Origin: Streptomyces caelestis | GTDB lineage: Bacteria > Actinomycetota > Actinomycetes > Streptomycetales > Streptomycetaceae | Reading direction: 5' to 3' | Assembly: GCF_001279005.1 (NCBI RefSeq) | Contig: NZ_LGCN01000199.1 | Span: 1-64,000 of the forward strand | DNA length: 64,000 nt | In this document: positions 18,337 to 27,890 of the stretch, in pieces | Layout: every line of letters starts with the position of its first letter | Position numbering within the stretch: the stretch's first letter is position 1 | The notes under the pieces: generated by a model | Database searches by the model: none | Seen by the model: only the letters and a program-made list of their open reading frames with translations | What the model was told of the DNA's origin: nothing | Translations under genes and position numbers: made by a program

Positions 18337-19827
18337 GTGGCAGGCCGTGGGGACGGAATCCGGCGGACGCCGGTGACGGCCGGGGAGCATCCGGCGTGGG
18401 CGCGGGAACTGCTCGCACACCTGCGCCCGGGCGGGCGGGACGTCGGCAGGATCGTCGACTGGCTGGCCGCCACCGCGCACGCGGAGGTGTCCCTCCAGGA
18501 CGCCGCCGGCACGCCGCTCGCCGGTACCCGGCTGCCGCTGGACGAGGCCCTCGTCGCCGACCTCGGCTCCGGCCGGATCGCCTCCGCCGCCTGGGAGGGG
18601 GAGGGGCGCCACGTGCGCCTGGTGAGGATCGGGCACCCCTCGAGGACCCGGGTGCTGGCCGTCTCCCGCGAGGCCCCCTTCGACCGGCACGCCTCCGACG
18701 TCGTCACGCACACCGCCCAGGTGATCGAACTCCTGCTGACCGCCCACGAGACCGACGCCGCCGGACACCGGCTGCGGCGGGCCACCGCCGATCTCCGGCT
18801 GGCGATCCTGCAGCTGCTGATGGTCGAGGACACCGTCGCCGCCCGCCGGGTCGCCGCCGGGTTCTGGCCCGGCCTGCTCGACGCCGACACGGCCTGCGTC
18901 TACGTCGTCGAGTCCGCGCCCGCCCTGCGCGACCGGCTCGCCGCGGAGTGCCTGGACACCACGCGGGAGGAGGCGCTGGTCGTGCGCTGCCCGGCGATGG
19001 ACGGGCACGTGATCGTCGTCGGTCCCCGCGAGGCCACCGCCGGCGAGCTGCGGTCGCTGGTCGGACGGCACCCGGACACCTTCCTCGGCGGCAGCGTGCG
19101 GCAGAGCCTCGCCCGTACCGCCACCGCGTACGGGCAGGCCGTCAGCGCCCTGGCGGTGGCGCGCTTCCGCGCCGACAAGACGGCCGTGTACGCCGAACGC
19201 ACCCACCCGGAGCGGCTGATGGACCCCGCCGCACTGCGCGGCTGGGCGGCCCGGGTGCTGCGCCCGCTCGACGCGCTGCCGCACCACACCCGCGCCGAAC
19301 TCCTCGCCACCACCCGCCTCGGCCTGGAGTTCACCGCCGTCAGCGCGGCCAAGGTCCTCGGCGTCAGCCGCAACACCGTGCGGGCCCGCATGGAACGCGT
19401 CGAGGCCATGCTGGGCGTCGACTTCGACGACGTCACCGTCCGCGCCGTGGTGCACCTGGCGCTCCACACCCAGATCAACCTCCTGGACGGGCAGGCGGAC
19501 GGCGCCGGCGCGGCGCCCTCCCCGGGCCTCGCCGGCCTGCTGGCCGGCCCCGCCGTCGGCGGCTGGGCGCGGGAGCTGCTGGGGCGGCTGGAGGGGGACG
19601 CCCGGAACGTGCGCCGCACCCTGTGCGCCTGGATCGCCGCCGGCGGCAACGCCGAGCGGGCCGCGCGGCGCCTGGGCGTGCACGCCCAGACCGTGCGCGA
19701 GCACGTGCGCAGCGCCGAACCGGTCCTGGAACGCCAGTTGCTGGCCGCCGGGACCGACCTGTACGAGGTGGTGCTGGCCCATCTGGCGGCGGGTGACCTG
19801 GAACAGCCGGTCCTCGCGGGTGGATGA
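18337..19827 (+). CDS. PucR/CdaR-type regulator with two helix-turn-helix motifs
   Basis: A 496-residue DNA-binding regulator. An N-terminal sensory-like region (1-150) precedes a GGDEF-like/CdaR middle (about 165-290: ADTACVYVVESAP, SVRQSLARTATAYGQAVSAL). The PucR-type HTH is TRLGLEFTAVSAAKVLGVSRNTVRARMERVEAMLG (about 327-362). A second HTH near the C-terminus reads NAERAARRLGVHAQTVREHVRSAEPVL, unusual duplication for this family. GTG 18337 follows GAGGGGAAGG. The gene precedes the stress-type small gene and catalase but with its own promoter between. The ligand is unknown. Confidence 0.85.
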   Translation: MAGRGDGIRRTPVTAGEHPAWARELLAHLRPGGRDVGRIVDWLAATAHAEVSLQDAAGTPLAGTRLPLDEALVADLGSGRIASAAWEGEGRHVRLVRIGHPSRTRVLAVSREAPFDRHASDVVTHTAQVIELLLTAHETDAAGHRLRRATADLRLAILQLLMVEDTVAARRVAAGFWPGLLDADTACVYVVESAPALRDRLAAECLDTTREEALVVRCPAMDGHVIVVGPREATAGELRSLVGRHPDTFLGGSVRQSLARTATAYGQAVSALAVARFRADKTAVYAERTHPERLMDPAALRGWAARVLRPLDALPHHTRAELLATTRLGLEFTAVSAAKVLGVSRNTVRARMERVEAMLGVDFDDVTVRAVVHLALHTQINLLDGQADGAGAAPSPGLAGLLAGPAVGGWARELLGRLEGDARNVRRTLCAWIAAGGNAERAARRLGVHAQTVREHVRSAEPVLERQLLAAGTDLYEVVLAHLAAGDLEQPVLAGG

Positions 19828-19986
19828 ACCGGTCCTTTCGGACTCGGTTGTGCACGGCTGAGCCCTTCGGCGGCCGCGGCGGGCACCGGTGCGGTACACA
19901 GCCCCGCCCCGCCGCGCATAGTTTCGGCGCATCGCGGGGGCACGACCGGAACGGGGGACCGGTCGCGCCCCCGCCCTTTCGCCGCC

Positions 19987-20011
19987 GTGTGCCTCCGGCG
20001 GGGACGGGTAC
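19987..20011 (+). promoter_or_regulatory. SigB-type stress promoter candidate
   Basis: GTGT (19987-19990), 15 bases, then GGGTAC (20006-20011), matching the Streptomyces SigB consensus. It is 82 bases before the small gene at 20093 and would also serve catalase by read-through if the hairpin at 20351 is leaky. The rest of the 265-base gap holds nothing recognisable. Confidence 0.45.
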
Positions 20012-20092
20012 CCGTCCGCCGCTGTGGAGGCCCCCGCCCCGGTGCGCCGGGGTGGGCGGGCCCGTGACGAGCACCGCGACGAGGAGGCCCGG

Positions 20093-20329
20093 ATGACCAG
20101 CGAGACGGAGACCGGCGGCGCCACCGGCACGCAGGACAAGGACTACGACCTGATCTGGTACGTCGAGGCGTGCCTGAGCAACGCACTGCGCCTGGAGGGC
20201 TACATCCAGGACGCCGAACGCGCAAAGGACACCGAGGTCGCCGACCTGTTCCGCAAGGCCCAGGCGGACAGCCGCAAGGGCGCGGAACTCGGCAAGGGGC
20301 TGCTGCGCGCACGCCTGAACGGCGGCTGA
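20093..20329 (+). CDS. Small helical protein, ferritin-like fragment-sized
   Basis: A 78-residue protein. After a Thr/Glu-rich start, LIWYVEACLSNALRLEGYIQDAERAKDTEVADLFRKAQADSRKG makes two amphipathic helices resembling half of a ferritin-like four-helix bundle (a pattern of E and D/H positions such as E-x2-L and D-x3-E). No complete metal site is visible. ATG 20093 follows GAGGAGG at normal spacing. It lies between a SigB-like promoter and catalase, so an oxidative or general stress function is likely by context. A dimer could rebuild a bundle; that is inference. Confidence 0.7.
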   Translation: MTSETETGGATGTQDKDYDLIWYVEACLSNALRLEGYIQDAERAKDTEVADLFRKAQADSRKGAELGKGLLRARLNGG

Positions 20330-20350
20330 ACACACCGCTGTGCCGGACCC

Positions 20351-20376
20351 GGCCGCCGCGCACGACCGCGGCGGCC
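20351..20376 (+). terminator. Hairpin between small stress gene and catalase
   Basis: GGCCGCCGCG (20351-20360) pairs perfectly with CGCGGCGGCC (20367-20376), loop CACGAC, 21 bases after the small gene's stop. Confidence 0.65.
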
Positions 20377-20520
20377 GGACCCGTGCCGGCGCGGGCCGCC
20401 TCCCGCGCACGGCCCGGCGCAACCGGCGGTTCCCCGAGTCGCCGACCGCGGTGATGCGCGGCAGCATGACCCTCGTACGCGCCACCGCGGGGGGTCGAGC
20501 AGTTCAAGGAGCCCACGATC

Positions 20521-22179
20521 ATGACGGACGTTTCGAGCCGGGGCCCCGCTCCGGGCGACGACCGAAAGGTACTCACCAACCGGCAGGGCCACCCGGTCTA
20601 CGACAACCAGAACCAGCGGACCGTCGGCTCCCGCGGCCCGGCCACGCTGGAGAACTACCAGTTCCTGGAGAAGATCAGCCACTTCGACCGGGAACGCATC
20701 CCCGAACGCGTGGTGCACGCCCGCGGCGTCACCGCGTACGGCTACTTCGAGGCGTACGGGAAGTGGGGCGACGAGCCGGTCTCCCGCTACACCCGCGCCA
20801 GGCTCTTCCAGGAGGAGGGCAAGCGCACGGACGTGGCCGTCCGCTTCTCCACCGTCATCGGCGGACGCGACTCCTCCGAGGCCGCCCGCGACCCCCGCGG
20901 CTTCGCGGTGAAGTTCTACACCGAGGACGGCAACTGGGACCTCGTCGGCAACAACCTGGGCGTCTTCTTCATCCGGGACGCGATCAAGTTCCCGGACGTC
21001 ATCCACGCCCTCAAGCCCGACCCGGTCACCTTCGAGCAGCAGCCGCGCCGCATCTTCGACTTCATGTCGCAGACGCCGGAGTGCATGCACATGCTGGTCA
21101 ACCTGTTCAGCCCGCGCGGCATCCCGGCGGACTACCGCCACATGCAGGGCTTCGGCGTGAACACCTACAAGTGGGTCGACGCCGAGGGCAACACCAAGCT
21201 GGTCAAGTACCACTGGATGCCCAAGCAGGGCGTGCGCAGCATGACCGAGGAGGACGCGGCGAACGTCCAGGCCGAGTCGCTCGGCCACGCCACCAAGGAC
21301 CTGTACGAGGCGGTGGAGCGCGGCGAGCACCCGGAGTGGGAACTGCTGGTCCAGATGATGGACGACCACGACCACCCGGAGCTGGACTTCGACCCGCTGG
21401 ACGACACCAAGACCTGGCCGGAGCAGGACTTCCCGCCGAAGCCGGTGGGCCGGATGGTGCTGAACCGGATGCCGGGCAACTTCTTCGCCGAGAACGAGCA
21501 GATCTCCTTCGGCACCGGCGTCCTCGTCGACGGTCTGGACTTCTCCGACGACAAGATGCTCGTCGGCAGGACCTTCTCCTACAGCGACACCCAGCGCCAT
21601 CGCGTCGGCCCGAACTACCTGCAGCTGCCCGTCAACCAGGCCAAGCACGCCGACGTGCGCACCAACCAGCGCGACGGGCAGATGGCGTACGTCCAGGACA
21701 ACGGCGGGGAGAACCCGCACGTCAACTACGAGCCGTCGATCACCGGCGGTCTGCGGGAGGCCCAGTACCCGACGCACGACGACCAGGGCCCCGAGATCGT
21801 GGGCCGGCTCACCCGCAAGCGCATCGAGCGCACCAACGACTACCTCCAGGCGGGCCAGCGCTACTGCCTGATGGAGGACTGGGAGCGCGACGACCTGGTG
21901 AAGAACTTCGTCACCCTGATCTCCCAGTGCGACCGGGAGGTGCAGGAGCGCATGGTGTGGCACTTCCTGCTGGTCGAGAACGACCTCGGCCGCAGGGTCG
22001 GCGAGGGCCTCGGGATCATGCCGGAGGACGTCGCCCACCTGGAGCCCCTGGACAGCCAGAACCTCACCGACGAGGACCGCAAGCGGCTGGCCGGCCTCGG
22101 CGACAACCCGCCGCGCGACGTGGAGGGACTCACCATGACCCACTGCGTCCCCGACGAACGGCACGTGGTGACCCGCTAG
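20521..22179 (+). CDS. katA: Heme catalase
   Basis: A 552-residue monofunctional catalase (2 H2O2 to O2 and water). The distal His is H66 in ERVVHARG and the Asn is in [13 protein letters not shown] (about 144-145). The proximal heme tyrosine is Y354 in [23 protein letters not shown]. The length exceeds the small-subunit norm (~485) by a C-terminal tail of helices without a flavodoxin-like domain. ATG 20521 has AAGGAG about 9 bases upstream. Its stop codon overlaps the convergent kinase stop through a shared CTAG. No CatR/Fur-type gene is adjacent, so regulation must be sought elsewhere. Confidence 0.96.
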   Translation: MTDVSSRGPAPGDDRKVLTNRQGHPVYDNQNQRTVGSRGPATLENYQFLEKISHFDRERIPERVVHARGVTAYGYFEAYGKWGDEPVSRYTRARLFQEEGKRTDVAVRFSTVIGGRDSSEAARDPRGFAVKFYTEDGNWDLVGNNLGVFFIRDAIKFPDVIHALKPDPVTFEQQPRRIFDFMSQTPECMHMLVNLFSPRGIPADYRHMQGFGVNTYKWVDAEGNTKLVKYHWMPKQGVRSMTEEDAANVQAESLGHATKDLYEAVERGEHPEWELLVQMMDDHDHPELDFDPLDDTKTWPEQDFPPKPVGRMVLNRMPGNFFAENEQISFGTGVLVDGLDFSDDKMLVGRTFSYSDTQRHRVGPNYLQLPVNQAKHADVRTNQRDGQMAYVQDNGGENPHVNYEPSITGGLREAQYPTHDDQGPEIVGRLTRKRIERTNDYLQAGQRYCLMEDWERDDLVKNFVTLISQCDREVQERMVWHFLLVENDLGRRVGEGLGIMPEDVAHLEPLDSQNLTDEDRKRLAGLGDNPPRDVEGLTMTHCVPDERHVVTR

Positions 22180-23063
22180 AGACGGTCCGCCGACCGCGCC
22201 ACCGCGAGCGCCTGCTCGGCGTAGCCGCGTCCGAACAGCACGGCGTGCACCAGCAGCGGGAACAGCTGGTGCACGCCGACGCGTGTCCGCCACCCCTCGG
22301 CGAGCGGCGCCGCCTCCCGGTAGCCGTCCAGCACCGCGTCCAGCCGGGGACAGCCGAAGAGGGCGAGCATCGCCAGATCGGTCTCCCGGTGCCCGCCGTG
22401 GGCGGCCGGGTCGATCAGCCGGACGTGCCCGTCGGCGCCCCAGAGCACGTTGCCGTTCCACAGGTCGCCGTGCAGCCGCGCGGGCGGCTCGGCGGGCCCG
22501 GCGAGCTCCGGCAGCCGCTCACAGACCCGCTCGACGACGTCCGCCTCACCGGCGGTGACGGTGCCGTCGTCGACCGCCCGGCGCAGATACGGCAGGACCC
22601 GGTGCCCGGCGTACCAGCCGGGCCAGTCGTCGCCGGTGACGTTGCGCATCGGGGCGAGCCCGATGAACGCTTCCACCGGGCCGCCCGGCGGCGGCGCCCC
22701 GAAGGCCGGCGCGCCGGCGGCGTGCAGCGCGGCCAGCTCCCGGCCGAACCGCAGCGCCGCCCCCCGCCCGGGCGGGCCCTGCGCCACCCGGTCGACGACC
22801 AGCCGGTGCGCGTCGTGACCGTGCACCGCCGGCACCCGCACCGCCCCGGCCGCGGCCAGCCAGCGCAGCCCCGCCGCCTCGGCGCGCGCGGCCTCCGCTC
22901 CCGCGGCGTTCTTGACGACCACCGCCCGGCCGTCGTCGAGGGCGACCTCGGCGAGCGAGGCGGACAGCGGACGCACACCGGTCACCGCCCGCCCGGTGAG
23001 CCGGGCCGCCACGGCCCCCGGACCGTCACCGTCCCGGGCGGACGGACCGGGAGGGAGGCTCAT
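22176..23063 (-). CDS. Fructosamine kinase family protein
   Basis: A 295-residue kinase of the fructosamine/ketosamine-3-kinase family, which phosphorylates glycated amines for repair. It has the APH-like catalytic loop [13 protein letters not shown], the metal aspartate in [17 protein letters not shown], and [13 protein letters not shown] with the ATP lysine. [11 protein letters not shown] stands for the N-lobe strands. ATG 23063 has GAGGAG 8 bases upstream. It converges with catalase, sharing CTAG as overlapping stops. Confidence 0.93.
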   Translation of the reverse strand: MSLPPGPSARDGDGPGAVAARLTGRAVTGVRPLSASLAEVALDDGRAVVVKNAAGAEAARAEAAGLRWLAAAGAVRVPAVHGHDAHRLVVDRVAQGPPGRGAALRFGRELAALHAAGAPAFGAPPPGGPVEAFIGLAPMRNVTGDDWPGWYAGHRVLPYLRRAVDDGTVTAGEADVVERVCERLPELAGPAEPPARLHGDLWNGNVLWGADGHVRLIDPAAHGGHRETDLAMLALFGCPRLDAVLDGYREAAPLAEGWRTRVGVHQLFPLLVHAVLFGRGYAEQALAVARSADRL

Positions 23064-23229
23064 GGGCGGACTCCTCACGTACGGACGACGCACAGCCGCG
23101 CGGACGGGCGTTCGTGCCCAGGGTACGAGCCCTGCGCACGCCCGCGTTCGCCGTCGGCCGGTCACGCGGGACGGTGAAATCCCGGCCGCCGCCGATCGAA
23201 GGAAACCGCGCCGGGGGAGCACTCGGAGC

Positions 23230-23553
23230 ATGACGAGTTCATCGTTCCAGCGCACCCTCACCCTGCCCGCCGCACTGTGCGAACAGGCCGCACAGCATCT
23301 GGAGCAGGCCGCCCGGCGGACCGTCGACGGCGCCGGGATCCCGCTGAAGGCGTTCCGCGCGGCCGCCGACAGCGACTACACCTTCCCGGTGTCCGTGGTG
23401 GAACAGGCGGCCGGCTGCCTGCTGGTCCTGGCCACGGAGACCGCCCAGACCGTACGGCCCTCGGTCCTGCGCACCACCATCGGCGTCGCCCTGCGCCTGC
23501 GCGACGCCGTGCAGGCCGTCCACCGGCCCGCCCTCACCACCCGCTTCTGGTGA
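23230..23553 (+). CDS. Hypothetical small protein
   Basis: A 107-residue, mostly helical protein (ALCEQAAQHLEQAARRTVDGAG, AFRAAADSDYTFPVSVVEQAAGCLLVLATETAQTV). I do not recognise the family. It has no signal peptide or convincing membrane span. ATG 23230 has GGGGGAG about 12 bases upstream. It is followed 72 bases later by a DoxX gene with its own ribosome site and may be cotranscribed. Confidence 0.6.
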   Translation: MTSSSFQRTLTLPAALCEQAAQHLEQAARRTVDGAGIPLKAFRAAADSDYTFPVSVVEQAAGCLLVLATETAQTVRPSVLRTTIGVALRLRDAVQAVHRPALTTRFW

Positions 23554-23625
23554 GGGCGCGCCGCATGGCCCCCGCCCGGCGGGGAACCCGGCGCACCTCC
23601 ATCGTTCACACCTCCAGGAGAAGGC

Positions 23626-24159
23626 ATGAGTCTGTTGCGCGTCCTCGGCCGGCCGATGCTGGCGTCGATGTTCGTCGCGGGCGGACTGGATTCCGTCCGC
23701 AACCCCCAGAACGTCGCCCCGGCCGCCGAGTCCGTCGTCAAGCCCGTCACCGATCGCGTCGCGGTGCTGCCGGACCGCACCGAGGACGCCGTGCGCCTGA
23801 GCGGCGCCGTCCAGGTCGTGGGCGGGCTGCTGCTGGCCACGGGGCGCCTGTCCCGTCCGGCGGCGCTCGCCCTCGCCGTCACGCTCGTGCCCACGACGCT
23901 GGCCGCCCACCGCTTCTGGGAGGAGGAGGACCCCGGTCAGCGCATGCAGCAGCGCATCCACTTCCTGAAGAACCTGTCCATGCTCGGCGGTCTGCTGATC
24001 GCCGCCGACGACACCGGCGCCGCCCCCTCGCTGCTCTGGCGGAGCCGGCACGCCGCTCATGATCTGCGCCGCGACGCCCACCTCGTACGCCGGTCCGTCC
24101 GGGCCGGGGCCGCCCCCGCCGCGGCGGCCGGCCGGGTCCGGGCCAAGCTGTCCCGCTGA
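23626..24159 (+). CDS. DoxX family membrane protein
   Basis: A 177-residue DoxX protein with four membrane helices (MLASMFVAGGLDSVRN, VRLSGAVQVVGGLLLATGRLS, AALALAVTLVPTTLAAHRFW, FLKNLSMLGGLLIAADD). The motifs F-x-x-GGLDSVRNP, HRFWEE and H-F-L-K-N-L-S-M-L-GG are standard. DoxX of actinobacteria acts with superoxide dismutase and thiol systems in membrane redox control. The C-terminus is a long Arg/Ala-rich cytoplasmic tail. ATG 23626 follows AGGAGAAGG. The hemerythrin remnant follows directly on the same strand. Confidence 0.92.
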   Translation: MSLLRVLGRPMLASMFVAGGLDSVRNPQNVAPAAESVVKPVTDRVAVLPDRTEDAVRLSGAVQVVGGLLLATGRLSRPAALALAVTLVPTTLAAHRFWEEEDPGQRMQQRIHFLKNLSMLGGLLIAADDTGAAPSLLWRSRHAAHDLRRDAHLVRRSVRAGAAPAAAAGRVRAKLSR

Positions 24160-24232
24160 TCCGCCGGGCCGCGTCGGCTCCCCGGGGGCGGGGGGACCCG
24201 GCCGGCGCCACCACGAACCGGAGGTGAGGGAC

Positions 24233-24757
24233 AGGGGACACGGAGGCGACGTCATCGACGAACCGGTGACCGATCACCGGGAGGTCGAGGAACTCCTCGG
24301 CAGGACCGGGGAGCCGCCGCCCGGCCCCGGGGACCGCGAGGTGCACGCCGGCCAGGCCGCCATCGAGCCGATCCGGCACTCGGCGCCCGAGGAGGCGTGC
24401 CCCCACCCGGCCGTGCGGGAGCACATGGAGAACGGGGAGGCGCCGGCCGACCGTGAACTCGGGGACCACACCACGGTTGAGCGGACGATGAAGGACCCGG
24501 GGGCCGCGACGCGGGCGATCCCGAGTTCGACCGGCTCACCGGCACGCTGATGAGCGAGATCCGCGAGCCCGTCGCCGACGAGGAGCGGAACCCGTTCCCG
24601 ATGCCGCGCGCCTCCCGCGCCCCGGAGCAGCTCGACCGGCTCGGTGACCAGGTCCGGCAGGCGAAGAGGACGGCCCCGACTCGGCCGCCCCGGACAAGCC
24701 GCCGGCGCCGGGCGCCGGAACGGCGGACCGGGTCCGGGGCGCGCTGAGCGGACGCCG
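24233..24757 (+). pseudogene. Decayed hemerythrin (HHE domain) gene
   Basis: Three reading frames together match the Streptomyces hemerythrin-like protein. Frame 1 gives GHGGDVIDEPVTDHREVEEL, IRHSAPEEACPHPAVREHMENG and DRELGDHTTVERTMKD. After a one-base loss near 24496-24503 the match continues as DPEFDRLTGTLMSEIREPVADEERNPFP and LDRLGDQVRQAKRTAPTRP. After a further shift near 24680 it ends SAAPDKPPAPGAGTADRVRGALSGR. The normal ATG is replaced by AGG at 24233 behind an intact GGAGGTGA. The ligand histidine expected in IRTHVxDEE is lost (IREPVADEE). It cannot make a working hemerythrin. Confidence 0.85.
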
Positions 24758-25066
24758 GAAGCCCGGCCGGCGCGGGGGCACACAGGGGCATGTGGAGCGG
24801 GGACCCGGCGCCGGGACACCGGGCCCCTGCCTGCCCCGGTCGTTGTGAGCAACCGCACTCACCCCCCAAGTCACCGCCCGCACCGCCCCCTTGACGCCCG
24901 CGCCCCCGTACTCCCCGGCCGCGCGGAAACGACTCGGCCGCCCCTTCTGCCACGATGGGCCGCGCCCTGTCCGGGTGAGGGGAGCCGCCGCGCAGCGCAG
25001 CCGGCGTTCCGCCTCCCGCACCCCCTCCGCTGAGTCCTCCGACTCGTCCCTCCGAGTGGCGCCACT
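24758..25066. other. Intergenic region, no gene seen
   Basis: The 309 bases between the hemerythrin remnant and the MFS gene hold no recognisable coding match. A GC-rich palindromic patch (CCCGGCGCCGGG near 24807) and a TTGACG near 24890 may be a weak terminator and -35 element, respectively. Confidence 0.3.
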
Positions 25067-26353
25067 GTGTCTTCCCCGCCCACCCCCGCCCACCCCGGGT
25101 CCCGCTCGCCCTGGCGCTCCCTGCGGCACCGCAGCATGCGCTGGTGGTCCGTCGCGAACTTCGTGTCCAACGCCGGTACGTGGATGCAGCTCACGGTGCA
25201 GAACCTGCTGGTCCTGCAGATCACCGGGTCCGCCGCGGCCACCGGCCTGTCCATGTCCGTGCAGGCCGCCCCGGCGCTGCTCATGAGCGTCCTCGGCGGC
25301 GCGGCGGTCGACCGCTGGCCGCGGAGGCTGACGGCCGCCGTGAGCCAGGCGCTGCTGGCCCTGATCGCGTTCACCACGGCCGCCCTGGTGGCGCTCGACC
25401 GGCTCGACATGACGTCCCTGATGGCGCTGGCCGCCGTCACCGGCGTGGTCGCCACCGTCGACAACCCGGCGTGCGCCCTGCTGGGCAACGACCTCGTCCC
25501 CGCCGAGGACGTGCCCTCCGCCATCGGGGTGGGCGCGCTGGTGTTCAACGCGGGCCGGCTCGCGGGCGCCGCGCTCGCCGGCGTGACCGTCGGGTTCCTC
25601 GGCACGGCCGCCGCCTACTTCGCCAACGGTCTCTCCTTCCTGTTCGTGACCGCGGTCATCCCGTTCCTGCGCCCGGCCGCGGGCGCGGTCCGGCAGGTCG
25701 TCGGGAAGGGCGCGCGCCGGGGGAGCGCCATGACCGTCCGCGAGGGGCTCGCCTTCTTCGTCCGCCGGCCCCGGCTGCTCGCGCTCGCCGGGGTGACCGG
25801 CGTCAGCGCGGTCTTCGGCCGCAACTACGGGCTCACGCTCGCCGTCCTGGTCACCGGGCCGCTCGCGGGCGGCGCCGGGGCGTTCGGCACGGTGTCCACC
25901 GTCCTCGCGGTCGGCGGCATCCTCGGCGCGGTGCTCGGGGCGCGGCTGCGCCGGCCGTCCGTGCGGCTGGTCGGCGCCCTCGCGGCGACGGGCGCGCTGC
26001 TGCAGGTGGTGGCGGGGATGTCACCCTCGCTGGCCGTGCTGCTCGTGCTGGTGCTGCCCATGGCCGTCGTCGAGTCCGTCTCCGACACCGCCGGAACGGC
26101 CGTCCTGCAGACCGACCCGCCCGCCCACCTGCGCGGACGCGTGCTCGGCGTCTGGGGCAGCGTCGGCACCGTGTGGGGCCTGGGCGGCCCGCCCGCCCTG
26201 GGCCTCCTCATGGAACTCGCCGGACCCCGCGGCGCCCTGATCACCGGCGGCCTGGTCATCGCCGCCTCGATCGCGGCCGGCCACCTCCTCCACACCCGCC
26301 GCACCCAGGCCCCGGCCGCTCTCCGGCCCCAGACCTTGGAGACAGCGGCGTGA
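25067..26353 (+). CDS. MFS exporter (enterobactin-exporter-like MFS_3)
   Basis: A 428-residue major facilitator with about twelve membrane spans and a long central loop around residue 205. Motifs are WWSVANFVSNAGTWMQLTVQN at the first helix, GGAAVDRWPRR (motif A-like loop 2-3), NPACALLGNDLVP and the repeated loop LRGRVLGVW. This subfamily exports drugs or siderophores by proton antiport. GTG 25067 is the best start but lacks a clear ribosome site, so translation may begin near the transcript end. It is followed by a terminator-like repeat region. Confidence 0.88.
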   Translation: MSSPPTPAHPGSRSPWRSLRHRSMRWWSVANFVSNAGTWMQLTVQNLLVLQITGSAAATGLSMSVQAAPALLMSVLGGAAVDRWPRRLTAAVSQALLALIAFTTAALVALDRLDMTSLMALAAVTGVVATVDNPACALLGNDLVPAEDVPSAIGVGALVFNAGRLAGAALAGVTVGFLGTAAAYFANGLSFLFVTAVIPFLRPAAGAVRQVVGKGARRGSAMTVREGLAFFVRRPRLLALAGVTGVSAVFGRNYGLTLAVLVTGPLAGGAGAFGTVSTVLAVGGILGAVLGARLRRPSVRLVGALAATGALLQVVAGMSPSLAVLLVLVLPMAVVESVSDTAGTAVLQTDPPAHLRGRVLGVWGSVGTVWGLGGPPALGLLMELAGPRGALITGGLVIAASIAAGHLLHTRRTQAPAALRPQTLETAA

Positions 26354-26364
26354 CCACGGCCTGT

Positions 26365-26475
26365 CCGGCGTTCGAGGACGAGGCCCGAAGGGCCGGAAGG
26401 GGGTCGGGGGCGCAGCCCCAGGGACGGGAAGGGTAGGGGCGGAGGGGGGCGAAAACCTCCCCGCCCTCGCCCTCC
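26365..26475. repeat. GC-rich intergenic repeat/terminator
   Basis: The stretch from GTCCGGCGTTCGAGGACGAG through GGGGGCGCAGCCCCAGGGA to a GGCGGAGG...CCTCCCCGCC hairpin is of the kind scattered between convergent genes in many streptomycete genomes. It lies between the MFS and hldE stops and probably terminates both transcripts. I know the element type only from memory of other genomes; no second copy is in this window. Confidence 0.5.
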
Positions 26476-26477
26476 GC

Positions 26478-27890
26478 TCACCCCTGCGGCGCCCGAAGGG
26501 AAACCGCCGCCCGCGCCGCTCGCCGGGCCAGCAGCGTCGTGGACCGCCCGTCCAGATACGGCAGCACCACCGCCTGCCCGCCCCAGGACCGCAACACCTC
26601 CGCCTCCGGCAGCTCCTGCACGGAGTAGTCCCCGCCCTTCACCCACACATCGGGCCGCAACCGCCCCAGCACCGCCTCGGGCGTGTCCTCCTCGAAGACC
26701 ACCACCGCGTCCACGCTCCCCAGCGCCGCCAGCACCCTCACCCGGTCCGCCACCGGCGTCAGCGGCCGCCCCGCCCCCTTCCGGCGCGTGACCGACGCAT
26801 CGGAGTTCAGGCACACGATCAGACAGTCGCCGACCCGCCGCGCGCTCTCCAGCAGCCCGACGTGCCCCGCGTGCACCAGATCGAAGCAGCCCCCCGTGGC
26901 GACCACCGTCCCCCCGCGCGCCCGCACCCCCTCCGCCAGCTCGAACGCGTCGGCGGCCGGATCGTGCGCGGGGCCCGGTACGGCCGGCGCGTGCCACAGG
27001 TCCGGGTTCCCCGCCCCGCCCGCCGCGACGAACGCCGCCGCGTCGGCGACCGCCCGCTGCAGCGCCTCCTCCGGCAGCAGTCCGTCGGCCAGCGCCGCGA
27101 CCGTCGTCGCCGCGAAGCGATCGCCCGCGCCGCACGGGTCGCCGTCCGCCCGGAACGGCGCCGGGATCAGCATCGGCGTACCCCCGCCGGGCCGGGTCAG
27201 CAGCACCCCGCGGTCCCCGAGCGTCACCGCGACCCCCGCCGCCCGCCAGCGCTCCGCCAGTACCGCCCCGCGCTCGGCGAAGGCGCCCAGCGACGCCCCG
27301 GACACCCCCGGCGCGTCCACGCACAGGGCGACCGCCTCCGCCGCGTTGGGCGTGACGAGGCGCGCCCCCGGCACCGGGGGGTCCCCCTGGGGATGCGGGT
27401 CCCACACCAGGGGCGTGCGCCGGGCCGCGTCCACCAGGTGCGGACGCACGGCCCCCGCGGTGTGCCGCCCGTAGTCCGCGACGAGGACGGCGTGCGCGCC
27501 CGCGAGCGCCTCGCGCACCGCGTCGTCCGGCTCGCCGGGCGTCCCGCCGCCCCGGTCGATGCGCACCACGGGCCGCCCGCCCGCCAGCACCCGCGTCTTC
27601 ACCGGCAGCGTGCCGTGCAGCGGCAGCTCGAGGAGCCGGACCCGGCCGCCGAGCTCCCGGCGCACGGCCTCGCTGGCCGGGTCGTCGCCGAGCGCGGTCA
27701 CCAGCACCACGTCCCGGCCGCCGCGGGCCGCGAGCGCGGCGGCCAGCCCGGCCCCGCCCGGATGCCGGCGGTCACCGGTGACGTCGACGACCGGGGCGGG
27801 CGCGTCCGGGGCCAGCCGGGTCGCGACCCCCTCGATGTCCTCGTCGAGCAGGACGTCCCCCACCACCACCAGCGGCTTCGGACCGGTCAT
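26478..27890 (-). CDS. hldE: Bifunctional heptose-7-phosphate kinase / heptose-1-phosphate adenylyltransferase
   Basis: A 470-residue two-domain enzyme. The N-terminal PfkB kinase (1-310) has VVGDVLLDEDIEG, HPGGAGLAAALAARGG, VVWDPHPQGDP-type strands and the catalytic GDPCGAGDRFAATT. The C-terminal nucleotidyltransferase (about 330-470) has GGCFDLVHAGHVGLLESAR (HxGH) and VWVKGGDYSVQELPE. Together they turn D-glycero-heptose-7-P into ADP-heptose, with a separate phosphatase normally required. No GmhB gene is adjacent. The ATG overlaps the gmhA stop by 4 bases with GGGAGG before it. Confidence 0.93.
   Translation of the reverse strand: MTGPKPLVVVGDVLLDEDIEGVATRLAPDAPAPVVDVTGDRRHPGGAGLAAALAARGGRDVVLVTALGDDPASEAVRRELGGRVRLLELPLHGTLPVKTRVLAGGRPVVRIDRGGGTPGEPDDAVREALAGAHAVLVADYGRHTAGAVRPHLVDAARRTPLVWDPHPQGDPPVPGARLVTPNAAEAVALCVDAPGVSGASLGAFAERGAVLAERWRAAGVAVTLGDRGVLLTRPGGGTPMLIPAPFRADGDPCGAGDRFAATTVAALADGLLPEEALQRAVADAAAFVAAGGAGNPDLWHAPAVPGPAHDPAADAFELAEGVRARGGTVVATGGCFDLVHAGHVGLLESARRVGDCLIVCLNSDASVTRRKGAGRPLTPVADRVRVLAALGSVDAVVVFEEDTPEAVLGRLRPDVWVKGGDYSVQELPEAEVLRSWGGQAVVLPYLDGRSTTLLARRAARAAVSLRAPQG

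Noticed and set aside
18337..19827. PucR-like protein as the catalase regulator
   Set aside because: Known catalase repressors in Streptomyces are Fur/PerR-type. A terminator-like hairpin and separate promoter lie between the genes, so I kept it as an unassigned regulator.
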